64,000 nucleotides of DNA. Origin: Pseudoalteromonas sp. FUC4 (GTDB lineage Bacteria > Pseudomonadota > Gammaproteobacteria > Enterobacterales > Alteromonadaceae). This document shows, piece after piece, positions 55,814-64,000 of this stretch. Under the pieces are notes generated by a model that saw only the letters and a program-made list of their open reading frames with translations, was not told where the DNA came from and did no database searches. How positions within the stretch are numbered: position 1 is the stretch's first letter; every line of letters begins with the position of its first letter. Both the position numbers and the translations under genes were made by a program. The stretch spans positions 316,358 to 380,357 of the forward strand of contig NZ_SEUI01000004.1 of the NCBI RefSeq assembly GCF_008370255.1. The letters are read 5' to 3'.

Positions 55814-58597
55814 TTAATCTGCAAGTTCATCTTCTTGCTGTGCTTGGGCTGTTCTAACTTGTTCTTTTAAAAATTGAGCTGCCTTGGAGTATTCAATTTC
55901 TAACTTATCTCTTAAGTCTATTAATTCATCGGTTGTGAGATCACCTTCTTTACATTTATCTTCAAATGCACTTGAAAGATCGGCCACCGTTTGGGCACCA
56001 ATGGTTTTGGAGATAGATTTTAATTGGTGACAGCCTTCAATAATCTCATCTAAATCGTTAACCATTACCCCTGAGTTAATACTCTTAATTAAGCTTTGGC
56101 TTTGTTCTAAATACATTTTGAAAAAGCGGATTTGCTTAGCGTCATCACCATTTATGTATTTAGCAACTGCTTCCATATCAATAGGTAGCGCAGTTGCTTG
56201 GTGAATAATCACATTTTGATTTTGGCTTTGCTTATCGCTCCAACGTTTTAGAGTGTCTTCTAATGCGTTTAGCTCTATGGGTTTGGTAATGAAGTCGTTA
56301 ATACCTACCGCTAAACAACGTTCTTTTTCGCCTTTAAGCGCATTTGCTGTTACAGCAATAATGTAAGGCTGTGCATCAATAGACTCTAATAGCTCAGCTT
56401 CATTACGAATTTTTTCAACCATATCGTAACCTGACATTTTAGGCATGTGTAAGTCGGTTAAAATAAGCGAATAATCACCTTTTCTCCACATATCTAAGCC
56501 TTCTTCACCGTTGTTGGCTATTTCAACGCCAAAGCCTAGTATGTGTAGTTGATCGGTCAGCACTTGCTGGTTTAGGAGGTTATCTTCAACCAGTAAAATC
56601 AATTTATTTGATTTACGAGCCTGCTCAACATTTAAATAGTTATTAAGTGTTTTGGTTTTTTTAATTTGCTTAGGAGTATGCAGCCCAGCAGCCACCAAAA
56701 TAGACAGCATAAAGTTAGATTTACATAAAGGAGAAGCATTAATATAAAAAATATTTTTATGATTTATAGCTGCTTCATCAAGCTTGCTTAGTACAACAAC
56801 TTGTTGGTTATAATCTTCTAATGAATAAAATAAACGTCTTAGCAGCGCGTTTGTTTTATCCATATTGTCTATGCCATCAGCCACCCAAATAATATCTTGC
56901 GCATGCTGATATTCTTCAGCTTCTTCTTCAGTATGTACATAAGTAATTTTAGCGCCCATAAAAGATAAGTAGCGGTACATTACTTTTTCACGTTCTAGAT
57001 GATTACTAACTACAATAATCCTCTTACCATTTAATGCACCTTTGTGTGCGTACTTAATTTTTCCCGATGTACTAAATGGTAATTCAACAGTAAATTCACT
57101 GCCAATTCCTGTATGGCTAGTTACATGAATAGTCCCTAGCATAAGCTCAGTTAAGCTTTTACAAATAGAAAGACCTAAACCTGTCCCTCCGTATTCGCGG
57201 GTAATCGAGTTTTCGGCTTGAATAAACGGATTAAATATTTCGCGTAGTTGTGCCTGCGACATGCCTTTACCGTTATCAGTTACGCAAAAGCGTAAAGTAA
57301 AGTGATCGGTAGTATTATGTACCACCTCTACTGATATTTTTACATGGCCTTGAGTTTTTTCATCAGTGCTCGTAAATTTAATTGCGTTGCTACATAGGTT
57401 ATACAGAACCTGACGTACACGTACGCTATCACCGGTAAGATTTATAGGAATGTCTGGTGCTATTGCTAGCTCTAAATCAAGCTCACGTTTTTTAGCAACA
57501 GAGGAAAGTACTCGAGCAACTTCTTCAATAGTATCGGTTACCGAAAACGGGATAGGGTCAATATTTAGTTTTCCAGCCTCAATTTTAGAAAAGTCTAAAA
57601 TATCATCCAAAATGCTCAATAGCGAGAATGCTGATTCACGAATAATCGTACTTAAGCGATGCTGGGCGCCATCAAGCTCGGTCTGGCGCAGTAAATCAAT
57701 AGTCCCTATAACGCCGTTCATTGGCGTTCTTATTTCATGACTCATTGTTGCTAGGAAGGTTGTTTTAGTTTCGCTTGCTCGCTCAGCTTTTAATGTGGCT
57801 TGCTCAAGCGCTAAAGTACGATTTTGTACTTCGCCTTCTAGACTATTTTGTAATTTATAAAGTTCTTTTTGTGCAGCATCACTCTCACTCATTGCACTTT
57901 GTACTTTTTGCAATAATAGATTGATGTGTTTTGCAACTACACCTAGGCCAATATCGAGTTGCTCGTCAACATTACTATTGTAATTAGCATCGTCGGTGAT
58001 TGCCTGCAGCTCTTGCGTAAGAGTGTCAGTGCTTTTACGTAAGCGAATATTAATGTACATATTAAACATTAAAGTAAGTATAAATAATGCAGCAACACAC
58101 GCTATAGCAATTATATAAGCAATTACTTGAGAATCTTGAGTGCTTAAAGGTGTGGAAGGTAAATTTTGCTTAATGATAAGCTCGCCAATTGGCTGATCGT
58201 TCAGCAGTAGTAAGTGATGCAGGATACCTTCTTCAACTAAGTGCTTTTCAGTTTTAACAGAAGCGATGGCTGGTTTACTGCTGCTATATACCAACTGAGT
58301 ATCTGATGTAGCATTGAAGCGATATAAAGTATATTCAAAGTCATTATCTAATAAATGTGTTAAATCGAGTAACTGCTTTACTTTACCTTGACCGTACATA
58401 GTTAATGCATCAACCATAGGCAAATCTAATCTATCGGCGAGCGTTACTATATTAACCGGCGGTTTGGATTGAGCTGTGCTAACTTGAGTTTGCGCGTAGA
58501 ATGAATGGGCAACAATTGCAAGTGCTGTTACAGCAATATTAATGCTCAAAAAAAGAGGCAGTAGGCCTTTTACCGGTGAAGAGAATTTACTCTGCAT
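55814..58597 (-). CDS. Hybrid sensor histidine kinase with receiver and Hpt domains
   Basis: A 927-residue tripartite kinase. Helix 1 (about 10-32), periplasmic region (about 35-155), helix 2 (about 158-180), a HAMP-like/coiled-coil stretch, HisKA with H287 (ATMSHEIRTPMNG), HATPase (about 385-510, with DNGKGM and GGTGLGLSICK), a receiver-like domain without the usual phospho-Asp pattern (about 522-640), a true receiver with D715 (LILTDLHMPKMSG), and Hpt with H857 (GCHQLKSISKTIG). The layout resembles BarA/LuxQ-type kinases. The response regulator target is not in the window. Confidence 0.88.
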   Translation of the reverse strand: MQSKFSSPVKGLLPLFLSINIAVTALAIVAHSFYAQTQVSTAQSKPPVNIVTLADRLDLPMVDALTMYGQGKVKQLLDLTHLLDNDFEYTLYRFNATSDTQLVYSSSKPAIASVKTEKHLVEEGILHHLLLLNDQPIGELIIKQNLPSTPLSTQDSQVIAYIIAIACVAALFILTLMFNMYINIRLRKSTDTLTQELQAITDDANYNSNVDEQLDIGLGVVAKHINLLLQKVQSAMSESDAAQKELYKLQNSLEGEVQNRTLALEQATLKAERASETKTTFLATMSHEIRTPMNGVIGTIDLLRQTELDGAQHRLSTIIRESAFSLLSILDDILDFSKIEAGKLNIDPIPFSVTDTIEEVARVLSSVAKKRELDLELAIAPDIPINLTGDSVRVRQVLYNLCSNAIKFTSTDEKTQGHVKISVEVVHNTTDHFTLRFCVTDNGKGMSQAQLREIFNPFIQAENSITREYGGTGLGLSICKSLTELMLGTIHVTSHTGIGSEFTVELPFSTSGKIKYAHKGALNGKRIIVVSNHLEREKVMYRYLSFMGAKITYVHTEEEAEEYQHAQDIIWVADGIDNMDKTNALLRRLFYSLEDYNQQVVVLSKLDEAAINHKNIFYINASPLCKSNFMLSILVAAGLHTPKQIKKTKTLNNYLNVEQARKSNKLILLVEDNLLNQQVLTDQLHILGFGVEIANNGEEGLDMWRKGDYSLILTDLHMPKMSGYDMVEKIRNEAELLESIDAQPYIIAVTANALKGEKERCLAVGINDFITKPIELNALEDTLKRWSDKQSQNQNVIIHQATALPIDMEAVAKYINGDDAKQIRFFKMYLEQSQSLIKSINSGVMVNDLDEIIEGCHQLKSISKTIGAQTVADLSSAFEDKCKEGDLTTDELIDLRDKLEIEYSKAAQFLKEQVRTAQAQQEDELAD

Positions 58598-58818
58598 TTA
58601 ACGTTCCCTGGTTGGTATATTTAAATACAATAAGTCTTTATTGTATTATTGCAGTAATCGTAACATTTACGAAAAATAATTCACTACGTTTTTAGTCTGA
58701 TTTAGTTATATTTATTCATAGTTATAGTCTGATTTGTGGTAAAAATGAACGTTATTAATAAAAAACGCACTGAGTTGCTTGAAAACCGTTCAAACAGTTA
58801 TAAAGAATAAAAAAAAAG

Positions 58819-58847
58819 TTGACTTGTAAGGGCAAAACTCGTTTAAT
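58819..58847 (+). promoter_or_regulatory. Promoter of the tRNA-Phe/tRNA-Thr array
   Basis: -35 TTGACT (58819-58824), 17-base spacer, -10 TTTAAT (58842-58847), then the GC-rich discriminator ACGCCGCACGCCC. The ACGCC discriminator is shared with the Ser/Arg array promoter. Confidence 0.7.
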
Positions 58848-58856
58848 ACGCCGCAC

Positions 58857-58913
58857 GCCCAGATAGCTCAGTCGATAGAGATGAGTGGGAATTGCATTGA
58901 AAACCCTTTAAGG
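58857..58913 (+). pseudogene. Decayed tRNA-Phe copy (5' part)
   Basis: GCCCAGATAGCTCAGTCGAT then AGAG matches the acceptor strand and D arm of tRNA-Phe. A disturbed anticodon region follows (ATTGAAAACCC after an inserted stretch), and the T arm and 3' acceptor are missing. It is the first unit behind the array promoter and cannot form a tRNA. Confidence 0.7.
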
Positions 58914-58936
58914 TTTTTAATTAGCACTGTTAAAGT

Positions 58937-59012
58937 GCCTCGATAGCTCAGTCGGTAGAGCAGAGGATTGAAAATCCTCGTGTCCGTGGTTCGATTCCGC
59001 GTCGAGGCACCA
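58937..59012 (+). tRNA. tRNA-Phe(GAA), copy 1
   Basis: A 76-nt tRNA with acceptor GCCTCGA / TCGAGGC, anticodon GAA in ATTGAAAAT, T loop GTTCGATTC and encoded CCA. Identical in all three copies. Confidence 0.97.
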
Positions 59013-59083
59013 TTTATTAAAGTAGTGGTGTTTAATAAAAAGTTTAAACATTATTACGCGTGCCTTAGCACACAGTTTTGTGT

Positions 59084-59159
<76 letters not shown>

Positions 59160-59214
59160 TTTATAAAGCTAAAAGTTAAATAATTATTTTACTTTTAGTT
59201 AGCACAGTTTATGT

Positions 59215-59290
59215 GCCTCGATAGCTCAGTCGGTAGAGCAGAGGATTGAAAATCCTCGTGTCCGTGGTTCGATTCCGCGTCGAGGCACCA
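59215..59290 (+). tRNA. tRNA-Phe(GAA), copy 2
   Basis: Identical to copy 1. Preceded by the spacer motif TTAGCACAGTTTATGT, which also precedes copy 3. Confidence 0.97.
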
Positions 59291-59347
59291 TTTACTATAA
59301 GTTCTCAATCTTTAAAATTGAACGTGCCTTAGCACACAGTTTTGTGT

Positions 59348-59423
<76 letters not shown>

Positions 59424-59474
59424 TTTTTAAAACTAGAGTTAAATATTTTTATCTTTAGTTAGCACAGTTTATGT

Positions 59475-59550
59475 GCCTCGATAGCTCAGTCGGTAGAGCA
59501 GAGGATTGAAAATCCTCGTGTCCGTGGTTCGATTCCGCGTCGAGGCACCA
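59475..59550 (+). tRNA. tRNA-Phe(GAA), copy 3
   Basis: Identical to copy 1. Followed by a hairpin at 59561 before the last Thr gene. Confidence 0.97.
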
Positions 59551-59560
59551 TTTATTTTAA

Positions 59561-59584
59561 AGCCTTGCTTATGCAAGGTTTTTC
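59561..59584 (+). terminator. Terminator-like hairpin inside the Phe/Thr array
   Basis: Stem AGCCTTGC / GCAAGGTT with loop TTAT and a short T tail, between Phe copy 3 and Thr copy 3. It may attenuate the last tRNA. Confidence 0.6.
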
Positions 59585-59652
59585 TATTTTAAGTGCTTTA
59601 TAAAAGTTCTCAATCTTTAAAATTGAACGTGCCTTAGCACACAGTTTTGTGT

Positions 59653-59728
<76 letters not shown>

Positions 59729-59736
59729 TTTATTTA

Positions 59737-59765
59737 AAAGCCTCGCTTATAGCGGGGCTTTTTTG
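59737..59765 (+). terminator. Terminator of the tRNA-Phe/Thr array
   Basis: Stem AAGCCTCGC / GCGGGGCTT (one mismatch) with loop TTATA and a T run. Confidence 0.85.
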
Positions 59766-59919
59766 TATCTGGAATTTATTCAACGTCATTATGGATAAAA
59801 TGTTCCATATTAATTGGATTGTTTCTCTCTTTTTCTATTGCCGTATTTTGCGCACAATTATCTCATCGAAAAGCAAATACCTTTGCTTATATGTTTTCAA
59901 CCTGAGATAGGGGAAGTTT

Positions 59920-60588
59920 ATGACTCAAGATATTACCCATTACGCAAAAAATAGACAGTCAGCTAAAGCGTACAATCCAACTAAAAAGATCTCTGCTGAC
60001 AATATTGAAAAAATTAAAGAGTTACTTAGATTTAGCCCTTCAAGTGTTAACTCACAACCTTGGCATTTTATACTCGCGTCTAGTGACGAGGCTAAAGCCA
60101 AAATAGCTAAATCAACAGAGCGTTTATTTCCATTTAATAAAAAGTCAATTTTAGATGCATCACATGTACTCGTGTTTGCTAGTAAGTTAGATATTGAACA
60201 AGACTATTTATTACGTGTTTTAAAGCAAGAAGAAAAAGATGGCCGTTTTGTAGCAGATCCAGTCGTATTTAAAGATCGCATGCTTGTTGGCCGTAACATG
60301 TTTATTAACTTGCACAAACAAGATTTTAAAGATGTTCAGCATTGGATGGATAAGCAAGTTTATTTAAACCTAGGCGCATTTTTACTGGGTGTATCTACCT
60401 TAGGAATTGATGCAACGCCAATGGAAGGAATTGAAGTTAGCGTACTTGATGAAGAATTTGGTTTACGCGAAAAGGGTTATTCAAGCTTAGTTGTTGTGCC
60501 TTTGGGATATAGCGATGATAAAAATGACTTTAATGCCACTCTTCCAAAGTCACGTTTAGAGTATTCAGAAATTTTAACTGAAGTTTAA
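59920..60588 (+). CDS. nfsB: NAD(P)H nitroreductase, NfsB type
   Basis: An FMN-dependent, oxygen-insensitive nitroreductase of 222 residues (E. coli NfsB 217). It opens with THYAKNRQSAKAYNPTKKI. The FMN-binding residues fall in RFSPSSVNSQPWHFI and in GIDATPMEGIE. The C-terminal PLGYSDDKNDFNATLPKSRL is typical. It likely acts as a dimer in the cytoplasm on quinones and nitro-compounds. GGGGAAG precedes the ATG. The double ABM-domain gene follows after 56 bp and may be cotranscribed. Confidence 0.9.
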   Translation: MTQDITHYAKNRQSAKAYNPTKKISADNIEKIKELLRFSPSSVNSQPWHFILASSDEAKAKIAKSTERLFPFNKKSILDASHVLVFASKLDIEQDYLLRVLKQEEKDGRFVADPVVFKDRMLVGRNMFINLHKQDFKDVQHWMDKQVYLNLGAFLLGVSTLGIDATPMEGIEVSVLDEEFGLREKGYSSLVVVPLGYSDDKNDFNATLPKSRLEYSEILTEV

Positions 60589-60644
60589 TTTTTACTTACT
60601 GCATTGGTTTAACTGATGCATCGCTAATCTCTTTGGAGCTAATT

Positions 60645-61277
60645 ATGATCACGCAAATAGTTAAATTTAATATTAAAGATGAATACATCAATCAATTCAA
60701 AGCACTGCTTGAAGATGATAAGCAAGGCGCTAAAGCCGAAACTGGCTTACTAGAAATGCGCTTATATCAAGATAAAAACACATCGGGTGTATTTTTTGCT
60801 TATGAGCGTTTTGAAGATCAAAATGCAGTTGATTACCATGGCGCTCAAGGGTATACACAAGCTTTATTACAAGTGTTACCAGAAATTAGCCAATCAGCAC
60901 CAGAGGTTATGCTTCTTGAAAACACTGCTCCCGCACCACTTCACGAAAGTAATCCAAAAGCTATAAGCCCAGAAGACGATGTGTTTATTTTATTTTTTAT
61001 ATTTAAAATTAAGCCAAGTTTTAAAGATCAGTTAATAAAACGTTTTGAAACGCATGTAGAGCATACTCGTAGCCAAGAGTCGGGTAATCTAGTGTTTGAC
61101 TTATATAGCATTGAAAACAACAACGACACATTAGTTGTATACGAACATTGGCGAAATGAGTCGGCCCTTTGGGATATTCACTTTAATCAGCCGTACGCGC
61201 TAGAAACAGCAAAACTATTAGAGCAAGCTGTTATTGGTGATATGAAACAGTACATGAGCTTTGTTACTGAAATTTAA
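60645..61277 (+). CDS. Protein with two ABM (antibiotic biosynthesis monooxygenase-like) domains
   Basis: 210 residues from the ATG at 60645 (GGAG seven bases upstream; an in-frame TTG four codons earlier was rejected). Two ferredoxin-like ABM repeats are visible: about 1-95 (VKFNIKDEYINQFKALLEDD ... GVFFAYERFEDQNAVDYHGA) and about 110-205 (FKIKPSFKDQLIKRFETHVE ... LVVYEHWRNESALWDIHF). Such proteins are YgiN-like quinol monooxygenases or heme/quinone-handling enzymes. The pairing with a nitroreductase suggests quinone or electrophile metabolism; that is inference. Confidence 0.8.
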   Translation: MITQIVKFNIKDEYINQFKALLEDDKQGAKAETGLLEMRLYQDKNTSGVFFAYERFEDQNAVDYHGAQGYTQALLQVLPEISQSAPEVMLLENTAPAPLHESNPKAISPEDDVFILFFIFKIKPSFKDQLIKRFETHVEHTRSQESGNLVFDLYSIENNNDTLVVYEHWRNESALWDIHFNQPYALETAKLLEQAVIGDMKQYMSFVTEI

Positions 61278-61476
61278 GCTTCTTTCAATTCGCTATAATA
61301 CTGTCTTGTTAGTGACCTATTTTATTATTGCGTCAATAGGTTGCTAATTTAATACAGTGTGTACAACTTCCCACCTAGCAAATGTTATGCGTTATGACAT
61401 TTGCTTTTTAATATTTAAACCTGAACAAACCCTCATTTTTACCGTATAACTGGCTATTATGTTAATTCATCGCTAG

Positions 61477-61506
61477 CTATGTAATGCTATGTAATGTTAT
61501 GTAAAG
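61477..61506. repeat. 10-bp tandem repeat, three units
   Basis: CTATGTAATG twice, then TTATGTAAAG. It lies about 70 bp upstream of the efflux operon, in a 296-bp intergenic stretch with no other recognised element. Confidence 0.85.
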
Positions 61507-61573
61507 TAGGTTGAGCAAAATTTGTCAAAGTGCTTGAATTAACCTCATAAATAGCAGTAATTCAGGTTTAATT

Positions 61574-62989
61574 ATGATTTGGCAATGCAAGCCAACCCTA
61601 TTGGCAATTAGTGTGATGCTGCTTAGCGGCTGTGCGAGTGATTTAAACCCGTCGCAGCGCATGCAAGCGCCCAATAATATGCCACAGCAATGGCAACAAG
61701 AGGCATCAAGCTCGGCATTAAAAGTGCAAGAGCAATGGCTTACACAATTACAAAACCCTACGCTTAATAAATTTGTACAACAGGCACTTAAAAATAACCA
61801 ACAGCTTTTACAAACTAGCTACGATGTAGAAATTCAAAAACAGCAATTAATTGTATCTGGTGCAGCTCTTTGGCCTAGTCTCGATTTATCGACCCGTACA
61901 AGCCGCAGTAAAGACAATCGCCCTGTAAGTTATAATAACGCGAGCTCTGTAAGTTTAGATTTAACGTACGAAGTTGATTTATGGGGTAAGCTTACTGATT
62001 CAAAACGCGAAGCTAATCTTAATTACTTAGCGCAGCAGGCAAGGTTTGAGCAAGCTAAGCAGCAGCTTGTGGCTGATGTAGTAACAGGTTGGTTTGATGT
62101 GGTTAGTGCACAGCAACTGCTCGATTTATTTAAACGCCGAGAAGAAAACTCACAACAAAACCTCGATATTATTGAATCGGGCTACCGCCAAGGCATAAAC
62201 GAAGCACTCGATGTATATTTAGCCCGCAATGAGCTTAATAATGAGCGCTCTCGCATAGCAACGCAAACAGCGAGTCTATCGGCTTCAGCTCGAATACTTG
62301 AACGTTTGCTTGGCGAATACCCTAAAGGCGCTATTTCTGCTAGTAGTGACTTGCCAGTTATTAATACTGAGATCCCACTTGGCTTACCTTCAGAGCTTAT
62401 AACGCGTAAACCTACGTTGCGTGCCAGTTGGTATGAATTATTGGCTGCCGATGCTTCACTTGCGTATGCGCACAAACAACGCTTTCCAAGTTTAAATTTA
62501 ACAGCTAGCTTAAGTGATAGCACCGACAGAGTAAGCGACTTGTTTTCTCCATCAAGCCTTGCATGGTCGTTATTAGGTAGTATTTCGGCGCCACTTTTTG
62601 AAGGCGGACGCTTAAAAGCGAACGAAGAAATAGCGCGCCTTAATATCCAAAAGCAAGAGCAACTTTATTTGCAAACGCTTTACGATGCATTTGGTGATGT
62701 AGAAAATGCAATTTCGCAGCAGCAGTCTCTTAAAGCACAATATAGCAGTACTCTTGAAGCGCAAGAAAACGCGCTTGCAGCAGAGCAGCTTTCGTTTGAG
62801 CAGTATCAAAGTGGCTTGGTTACCTACACCACAGTGCTTGACGCGCAAGCCAGATCTTTTGATGCGCAAAGCTCCTTAATCGAAATTAAAAATCAATTAA
62901 TAGCAAATAGAATTAACTTACACGTTGCCCTTGGTGGTGATTTTGCAAAACCCTCAAGCGAACTAAAGAGCAATAACGATGAAAACTAA
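61574..62989 (+). CDS. Outer-membrane factor of a tripartite efflux pump (NodT family)
   Basis: A 471-residue TolC-like lipoprotein channel. The signal peptide ends in lipobox LLSGC20. Two OEP repeats follow, with QEQWLTQLQNPTLNKFVQQA, SLDLTYEVDLWGKLTDSKRE (the typical YEvDLWG turn) and FEGGRLKANEEIARLNIQKQ. It provides the outer-membrane exit for RND-type export. It overlaps the start of the adaptor gene, so the pump is one operon continuing beyond the window. Confidence 0.92.
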   Translation: MIWQCKPTLLAISVMLLSGCASDLNPSQRMQAPNNMPQQWQQEASSSALKVQEQWLTQLQNPTLNKFVQQALKNNQQLLQTSYDVEIQKQQLIVSGAALWPSLDLSTRTSRSKDNRPVSYNNASSVSLDLTYEVDLWGKLTDSKREANLNYLAQQARFEQAKQQLVADVVTGWFDVVSAQQLLDLFKRREENSQQNLDIIESGYRQGINEALDVYLARNELNNERSRIATQTASLSASARILERLLGEYPKGAISASSDLPVINTEIPLGLPSELITRKPTLRASWYELLAADASLAYAHKQRFPSLNLTASLSDSTDRVSDLFSPSSLAWSLLGSISAPLFEGGRLKANEEIARLNIQKQEQLYLQTLYDAFGDVENAISQQQSLKAQYSSTLEAQENALAAEQLSFEQYQSGLVTYTTVLDAQARSFDAQSSLIEIKNQLIANRINLHVALGGDFAKPSSELKSNNDEN

Positions 62990-64000
62990 AACAGCAAAAA
63001 TTATTATTCCAGCGGTGGTTATTGTTGCCACTATTTTAATTGTTATGTTTATTAGGGGTAATCCACCAGAAGCTAAACGTTTTGGAACGCCGCCTAAGGC
63101 TTCTATAAGCGTGGCTGCATTGGAGCTTAAACCACAAAATTACCAAGTGATGATAGACAGCTACGGTACGGTAAAACCGCGAACGCAAAGTTTGTTAGTC
63201 GCTCAAGCATCAGGACAAATAATTGAAGTAAGTGATGAGTTTAGAGAAGGCGGCTTTTTTGGAAAGGGCGATGTACTTTTAAAGCTCGACGATAGAGATC
63301 ATCAAGCTGAAGTTAAATCTGCACAAGCTAATTTATTAACCGCAGAGCAAGGCTTACTAGAAGAAAAAGCACGTGGGCAGCAAGCTATTACAGATTGGAA
63401 GCGCCTTGGCGGCGAAAATCAGGCGAGTAGCTTAGTACTACGTGAGCCACAGTTAGCAGCCGCAGAAGCTGAGGTTTTATCGGCGCAAGCCACACTTGAA
63501 AAAGCCATGTTAGATTTAGAGCGCACTGAAGTAACCGCGCCATATGCTGGACGCATCCTCAGCCGTAGTGTCGATTTAGGTCAAGTCGTTAGTGATAATA
63601 TGCAGCTTGCCACCATTTACGCAATCGACAGTGTAGAAATTCGCTTACCAATTAAAAATAAAGATCTTCCGTTTGTAAATTTACCTGAGCAATATCGCGA
63701 TGGTGCTAAAAACCAAGCAGGATCTGTAGTTGAGTTTTCATCTGACTTAGTTGGTGAACAAATTTGGCAAGGGCAGTTAGCACGTACCGAAGGTGCTATA
63801 GATGAAGGCGCACAACAGCTTTACGTCGTCGCTAAAATTAACGACCCATACAAAGCAACTGCGAATAACCAATACCCGATAAAAATAGGCCAATATATTA
63901 AAGCGCAAATTACAGGTAAAACAGTACCTGATGCGTTAATTATTCCTAACAGTACTATTTACCAAGGCACGTACGTTTATATTGTTGAAGGCGATGTACT
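62979..64000 (+). CDS. RND efflux periplasmic adaptor (partial, runs off the window)
   Basis: The frame opens with ATG at 62979, inside the last codons of the outer-membrane factor gene, and is still open at 64000 (at least 340 residues). An N-terminal membrane segment (IIIPAVVIVATILIVMF) precedes the HlyD/MFP barrel-sandwich halves (GTVKPRTQSLLVAQASGQII and TEVTAPYAGRILSRSVDLGQ VV) around a coiled-coil hairpin, then the beta-barrel domain. Such adaptors link an RND pump to the outer-membrane channel. The pump gene is expected downstream, outside the window. Confidence 0.9.
   Translation, partial: MKTKTAKIIIPAVVIVATILIVMFIRGNPPEAKRFGTPPKASISVAALELKPQNYQVMIDSYGTVKPRTQSLLVAQASGQIIEVSDEFREGGFFGKGDVLLKLDDRDHQAEVKSAQANLLTAEQGLLEEKARGQQAITDWKRLGGENQASSLVLREPQLAAAEAEVLSAQATLEKAMLDLERTEVTAPYAGRILSRSVDLGQVVSDNMQLATIYAIDSVEIRLPIKNKDLPFVNLPEQYRDGAKNQAGSVVEFSSDLVGEQIWQGQLARTEGAIDEGAQQLYVVAKINDPYKATANNQYPIKIGQYIKAQITGKTVPDALIIPNSTIYQGTYVYIVEGDV

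Overview
The window reads as a chromosomal segment of a marine gammaproteobacterium, most likely Pseudoalteromonas or a close relative in the Alteromonadales. This rests on low G+C and AT-rich spacers, on gene order shared with enteric relatives (fldB | xerD-dsbC-recJ-prfB-lysS; recX-alaS-lysC-csrA; trmB | mutY-yggX), and on recognisable proteins such as ArcA/ArcB, a Na+-pumping oxaloacetate decarboxylase and many TonB-linked proteins. Identity is inferred from the sequence alone; no database search was run.

Layout. 1-6580: the xerD-dsbC-recJ-prfB-lysS block, with prfB keeping its programmed +1 frameshift. 7110-8125: a tRNA-Ser(GCU)/tRNA-Arg(ACG) array of one Ser and four Arg genes, plus two decayed Arg copies. 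8126-8825: a gene-free stretch with GTAG-headed two-hairpin REP-like elements and a 94-bp direct repeat. 8826-13237: a NamZ-like exo-muramidase, a beta-lactamase-fold lipoprotein and an NhaC-family carrier. 13475-17113: a CvrA/NhaP2-type antiporter and an isolated KAP P-loop NTPase. 17114-17600: a 9-bp minisatellite and a fragment of a gene that is intact 2 kb away. 17602-25288: a chemoreceptor, then a TonB / ECF sigma / membrane protein operon whose sigma gene carries an in-frame amber codon, then a Fur-type PepSY protein and TonB-dependent receptor pair.

25953-34428: DUF3087 protein, LMW phosphatase, a TPR-TonB protein, ribA, then recX-alaS-lysC-csrA without recA beside recX. 34479-35503: small envelope proteins. 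36023-39205: oadGAB, preceded by perfect PdhR-like palindromes. 39334-46877: aldo/keto reductase, a small membrane protein, M23 endopeptidase diverging from tyrS, mtnN-cbiB, DUF2726 protein and folE2. 47110-58597: signalling and RNA/DNA maintenance genes (arcB, arcA, an orphan kinase, rsmC, trmB, mutY, yggX, a hybrid kinase with an Hpt domain). 58819-59765: an alternating tRNA-Phe/tRNA-Thr array. 59920-64000: nitroreductase, a double ABM-domain protein, and the first two genes of a tripartite efflux system that runs off the window.

Most of the window is ordinary core genome. The unusual material is at 7.5-8.8 kb (decaying tRNA copies and REP-like repeats), 15.3-20.6 kb (KAP NTPase, gene fragment, amber-interrupted sigma factor), 25.4-25.96 kb (duplicated leader) and 35.7-35.9 kb (operator palindromes). 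No CRISPR array, prophage, insertion sequence or complete known defence system was recognised.
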